NCBI RefSeq assembly: GCF_024614185.1
Contig: NZ_JAHTLF010000008.1
Location: 62,001-126,000, forward strand
From: Nocardioides carbamazepini
GTDB lineage: Bacteria; Actinomycetota; Actinomycetes; Propionibacteriales; Nocardioidaceae
Reading direction: 5' to 3'
Length of the DNA stretch: 64,000 nucleotides
Made by a program: the position numbers and the translations under genes. Positions 61,446 through 64,000 of the stretch are shown here, piece by piece (within the stretch, counting starts at the first letter, position 1; every line of letters begins with the position of its first letter). The notes beneath the pieces were generated by a model. It had not been told where the DNA came from. It ran no database searches and saw only the letters and a program-made list of their open reading frames with translations.

Positions 61446-61465
61446 GGGAGGACGATGGCGACGCC

Positions 61466-62692
61466 ATGTTGCAGACCTATCGCCAGATCTTCACGCCCGC
61501 GACGGCGCTGTTCAGCATGACCGGGCTCGTGGCCCGCCTGCCCATCTCCATGGTCGGCCTCGGGATCGTGCTGCTGGCCGAGCACGAGACCGGTTCCTAC
61601 GGCTTCGCGGGCTCGGTCTCCGCGGTCGCCCTGGTCGCCACCGCCTGCTTCGCGATCGTGCAGGGCCGGCTCATCGACCGGCTCGGGCAGAGCCGGGTGC
61701 TGCCGGTCGTGATCACGGTGTGGGGAGCCGGCCTGGCGCTGACGATGGGCTCGCTGCAGTGGGGCTGGCCGCACTGGACGACGTACGCCTTCGCGGCCCT
61801 CACCGGCGCCTTCCTGCCCTCGGTCGGCTCCTGCGTCCGGGCCCGCTGGTCCTACCGCCTCGCCGACCGGCCGGAACGCCTGCACACCGCCTTCTCGTTC
61901 GAGGCCGTCGGCGACGAGACGGTGTTCCTCCTCGGCCCGATCGCCGTGACCATGCTGGCGACCGGCGTCCACCCCGCGGCCGGACTCCTGGTGGCGCTCG
62001 TCTGCGGCCTCGCCGGCACCTACGTCTTCGCGGCCCAGCGTGGCACCGAGCCGCCCGCGCACCCGCGCGGCGCTGCCACCGTCGCACGCGCGCCCATGCC
62101 CTGGGCCGCCGTCGCCCCGCTCACCCTGGTCGCGGCAGCGCTGGGCATCGTCTTCGGCGCCGCCGAGGTGGTCACCGTCGCCTTCGCCGACGAGCAGGGG
62201 CACCGTTCGCTCGCCGGTGTGCTCCTCGGGATCTGGGCCTTCGGCAGCCTGGTCGCCGGCGTCGTGTCGGGCGCGATCACCTGGCGGCGCGGCCCGCTGA
62301 CCCGGCTGCGGATCGGCGCCTGCGGCATGATGCTCGCCGCCGCGCCCCTCGCCCTGGTGCCGAGCATCCCGTTGATGGCGCTCGTGCTGCTGCTCGGCGG
62401 CGTCGCCGTCTCCCCGACCCTCATCGCCGCCATGTCGCTGGCCGAGCAGGTCCTGCCGCCGGCCCGGCTCACCGAGGGCATGGCGTTCATCCAGACCGGT
62501 CTCGCCGTCGGCCTGGCTCCGGGCGCCGCGATCGCCGGCCTGGTGATCGACCACGCCGGCGCCTCGCCGGCGTACCTCGTCTGCCTGGTGGGCGGCGCCC
62601 TGACCCTGATCGGCGCACTGCTGACCCGCGTGCCGGCCGTCCCGGATAGCGTGCGTCCCCATGAGCACCCCGCTGCCGAGCGCCTGGCGTAA
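61466..62692 (+). CDS. MFS transporter
   Basis: A 408-residue twelve-helix major facilitator. [11 protein letters not shown] is the TM2-3 loop motif [22 protein letters not shown] follows in TM4-5, and the C-half has [14 protein letters not shown]. It resembles actinobacterial exporters of unknown substrate. The ATG at 61466 gives a good first helix; the promoter shows no clear -10. It overlaps the next gene by 32 bases. Confidence 0.9.
   Translation: MLQTYRQIFTPATALFSMTGLVARLPISMVGLGIVLLAEHETGSYGFAGSVSAVALVATACFAIVQGRLIDRLGQSRVLPVVITVWGAGLALTMGSLQWGWPHWTTYAFAALTGAFLPSVGSCVRARWSYRLADRPERLHTAFSFEAVGDETVFLLGPIAVTMLATGVHPAAGLLVALVCGLAGTYVFAAQRGTEPPAHPRGAATVARAPMPWAAVAPLTLVAAALGIVFGAAEVVTVAFADEQGHRSLAGVLLGIWAFGSLVAGVVSGAITWRRGPLTRLRIGACGMMLAAAPLALVPSIPLMALVLLLGGVAVSPTLIAAMSLAEQVLPPARLTEGMAFIQTGLAVGLAPGAAIAGLVIDHAGASPAYLVCLVGGALTLIGALLTRVPAVPDSVRPHEHPAAERLA
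62647..62652 (+). promoter_or_regulatory. -10 element of a leaderless promoter for the flavoprotein oxidase
   Basis: TAGCGT ends eight bases before the ATG at 62661, inside the end of the MFS gene. Confidence 0.45.
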
Positions 62693-63980
62693 CTGGTCGG
62701 GCCTGGAGTCCGCGAGCGGCCTCGACGTGCTCGTGCCGGCCGACGCCGCCGAGATCGCCGCCGCGGTGACCCGTGCTCGCGCCGCCGGGCGGACCGTCAA
62801 GGCGGCCGGCACCGGCCACAGCTTCACCGGCATCGCTACGCCGCGGCACGTGCACCTGCGCCCCGAGGGGATGCGCGGGATCGTCGCCGTCGACCGGGAC
62901 GCCATGACCGTCACCGCGCTCGCCGGCACCCAGCTCAAGGTGCTCAACGCCGAGCTCGCCCGGCTCGGCCTGAGCCTGCACAACATGGGCGACATCGCCG
63001 AGCAGACGCTCGCGGGCGCGATCTCGACCGGCACCCACGGCACCGGCGGCCGGGCCGCGGGCCTCGCCGCCCAGGTCGTCGGCCTCGAGCTGGTCACCGG
63101 CACCGGCGAGGTGCTGCGGGCCACGGCCACCGAGAACCCCGACGTGCTCGACCTGGCCCGGGTCGGCCTGGGCGCACTCGGCGTGCTGACCACCATCACC
63201 TTCGCCGTCGAGCCGCTGTTCCTCCTCCGGGCGGAGGAGCAGCCCATGTCCTGGACCGACGCCCTGGCCGCCTTCGACGACCTGACCGCGGCCCACGACC
63301 ACGTCGACATGTACTGGTTCCCCCATTCGGACCGGATGCTGACCAAGCGCAACACCCGGATGGGCACCGACCTCGACGGCGCCGCGCCCCTGCCGCGCTG
63401 GCGGGCCTGGCTCGACGACGACCTGCTGTCCAACACGGTCTTCGGCGCGCAGACCGCGGCGCTCAACACCACCCCGCGCGCGATCCCGGCCGCCAACAGG
63501 TTCGCCTCGCGCCTGCTCGGGCCCCGCACCTACACCGACATCGCGCACAAGGTCTTCACCACCGAGCGGCGCGTCGTCTTCCGGGAGATGGAGTACGCCC
63601 TCCCCCGGGCGGCCGGTCTCGAGGCGCTGCGGGAGTGCCGCACGGCGTTCGAGCGCTCCGGCCTCACCGTGTCGTTCCCGGTCGAGATCCGGGTCGCCCC
63701 GGCCGACGACGTGCCGCTGTCGACGTCCTACGACAGGGACTCGCTCTACCTGGCCTTCCACACCCACCGGCGGGCCGACCACCGCGCCTACTTCGCCCTG
63801 ATGGAGTCGATCCTGCGCGCCCACGACGGCCGGCCGCACTGGGGGAAGCTGCACACCCTCGAGACCGCCGACGTCGCCCCGCTCTACCCACGACTGCCCG
63901 ACTTCCTCGCGCTGCGCGACCGGCTCGACCCCGACCGGGTCTTCACCAACGCCTACCTCGACCGGGTGCTCGGTGGCTGA
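62661..63980 (+). CDS. FAD-binding aldonolactone oxidase-like protein (VAO family)
   Basis: A 439-residue flavoprotein. The PCMH FAD domain has AAGTGHSFTGIA, whose His is the site of covalent FAD in related enzymes, then LHNMGDIAEQTLAGAISTGTHGTG. The C-terminal ALO domain ends HWGKLHTLETADVAPLYPR. This matches L-gulono-/D-arabinono-1,4-lactone oxidases, but xylitol/alditol oxidases share the layout. It probably oxidises a sugar lactone or polyol; the sequence does not decide which. 63981-64000 is non-coding. Confidence 0.92.
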   Translation: MSTPLPSAWRNWSGLESASGLDVLVPADAAEIAAAVTRARAAGRTVKAAGTGHSFTGIATPRHVHLRPEGMRGIVAVDRDAMTVTALAGTQLKVLNAELARLGLSLHNMGDIAEQTLAGAISTGTHGTGGRAAGLAAQVVGLELVTGTGEVLRATATENPDVLDLARVGLGALGVLTTITFAVEPLFLLRAEEQPMSWTDALAAFDDLTAAHDHVDMYWFPHSDRMLTKRNTRMGTDLDGAAPLPRWRAWLDDDLLSNTVFGAQTAALNTTPRAIPAANRFASRLLGPRTYTDIAHKVFTTERRVVFREMEYALPRAAGLEALRECRTAFERSGLTVSFPVEIRVAPADDVPLSTSYDRDSLYLAFHTHRRADHRAYFALMESILRAHDGRPHWGKLHTLETADVAPLYPRLPDFLALRDRLDPDRVFTNAYLDRVLGG

Positions 63981-64000
63981 GCCGACACCCGGGAGCGCAC

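Overview
The window is about 64 kb of very GC-rich DNA with dense, short-spaced genes, GTG and TTG starts, two mce operons, an M. tuberculosis-like dut/suhB neighbourhood and many leaderless promoters. Together these point to an actinobacterium, most likely a Nocardioides or relative in the Propionibacteriales. That placement is inference from gene content and style; no rRNA or tRNA gene is visible. No gene-free stretch exceeds about 300 bases; the longest gaps (about 100-180 bases) are promoters or terminators and are described as features.

Layout. 1-5292 (minus): a first mce lipid-import operon (two YrbE/MlaE permeases, MceA, B, C, start of D), with a near-consensus KstR-type palindrome upstream and a 65-bp tandem duplication between mceB and mceC. 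5472-10449 (minus): uvrB, a carboxymuconolactone decarboxylase-like gene with an SDR oxidoreductase, and a two-HKD phospholipase D/cardiolipin synthase. 10480-19132 (minus): a complete second mce operon (yrbEA, yrbEB, mceA-F, one mce-associated protein). 19304-23278: an AlkA-like glycosylase (minus), a TetR gene plus ATP-dependent DNA ligase (plus), and a second TetR gene (plus). 23325-27753: fatty acid enzymes (FadA2-type thiolase, divergent FabG4-type reductase and HtdX-type MaoC dehydratase, then TesB), the same set that neighbours each other in mycobacteria.

27750-34312 (minus): PAC2 protein, amino acid permease, secreted metallopeptidase-like lipoprotein, dxs, and an SMP-30-like protein. 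34407-39520 (minus): a DAACS transporter of the cystine-transporter type, a membrane-anchored Fn3 surface protein, and a secreted protein with two thioredoxin-like repeats. 39679-43647 (minus): DUF3105 protein, thiamine-binding-like protein and aconitase. 43786-48264 (minus): an ABC exporter, a YhgE/Pip-type membrane protein and a partner resembling an ABC ATPase that has lost the Walker A lysine.

48339-51205 is the clearest accessory segment. It holds a C-terminal remnant of an M20 amidohydrolase, a nuclease with an ERCC4 domain joined to an Lsr2-type DNA-binding tail, and a two-gene HTH regulator/AbiEii-like nucleotidyltransferase pair behind a 24-bp palindrome. An 11-bp direct repeat flanks the three intact genes. 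51256-60309 then returns to conserved order matching (from memory) M. tuberculosis Rv2689c-Rv2701c: RNA methyltransferase, APC permease, two TrkA proteins, DUF3159, OB-fold, DUF3710, dut, DUF3093, DUF4235, DUF4193 and suhB. The window closes with hemH, an MFS transporter and an aldonolactone-oxidase-like flavoprotein.

Most notable: the chain of translationally coupled 22-codon mini-ORFs between mceB and mceC, the putative defence/toxin-antitoxin insertion, the duplicated secreted thioredoxin-like protein, and several candidate operators (KstR-like, TetR-like, and a perfect palindrome before aconitase).
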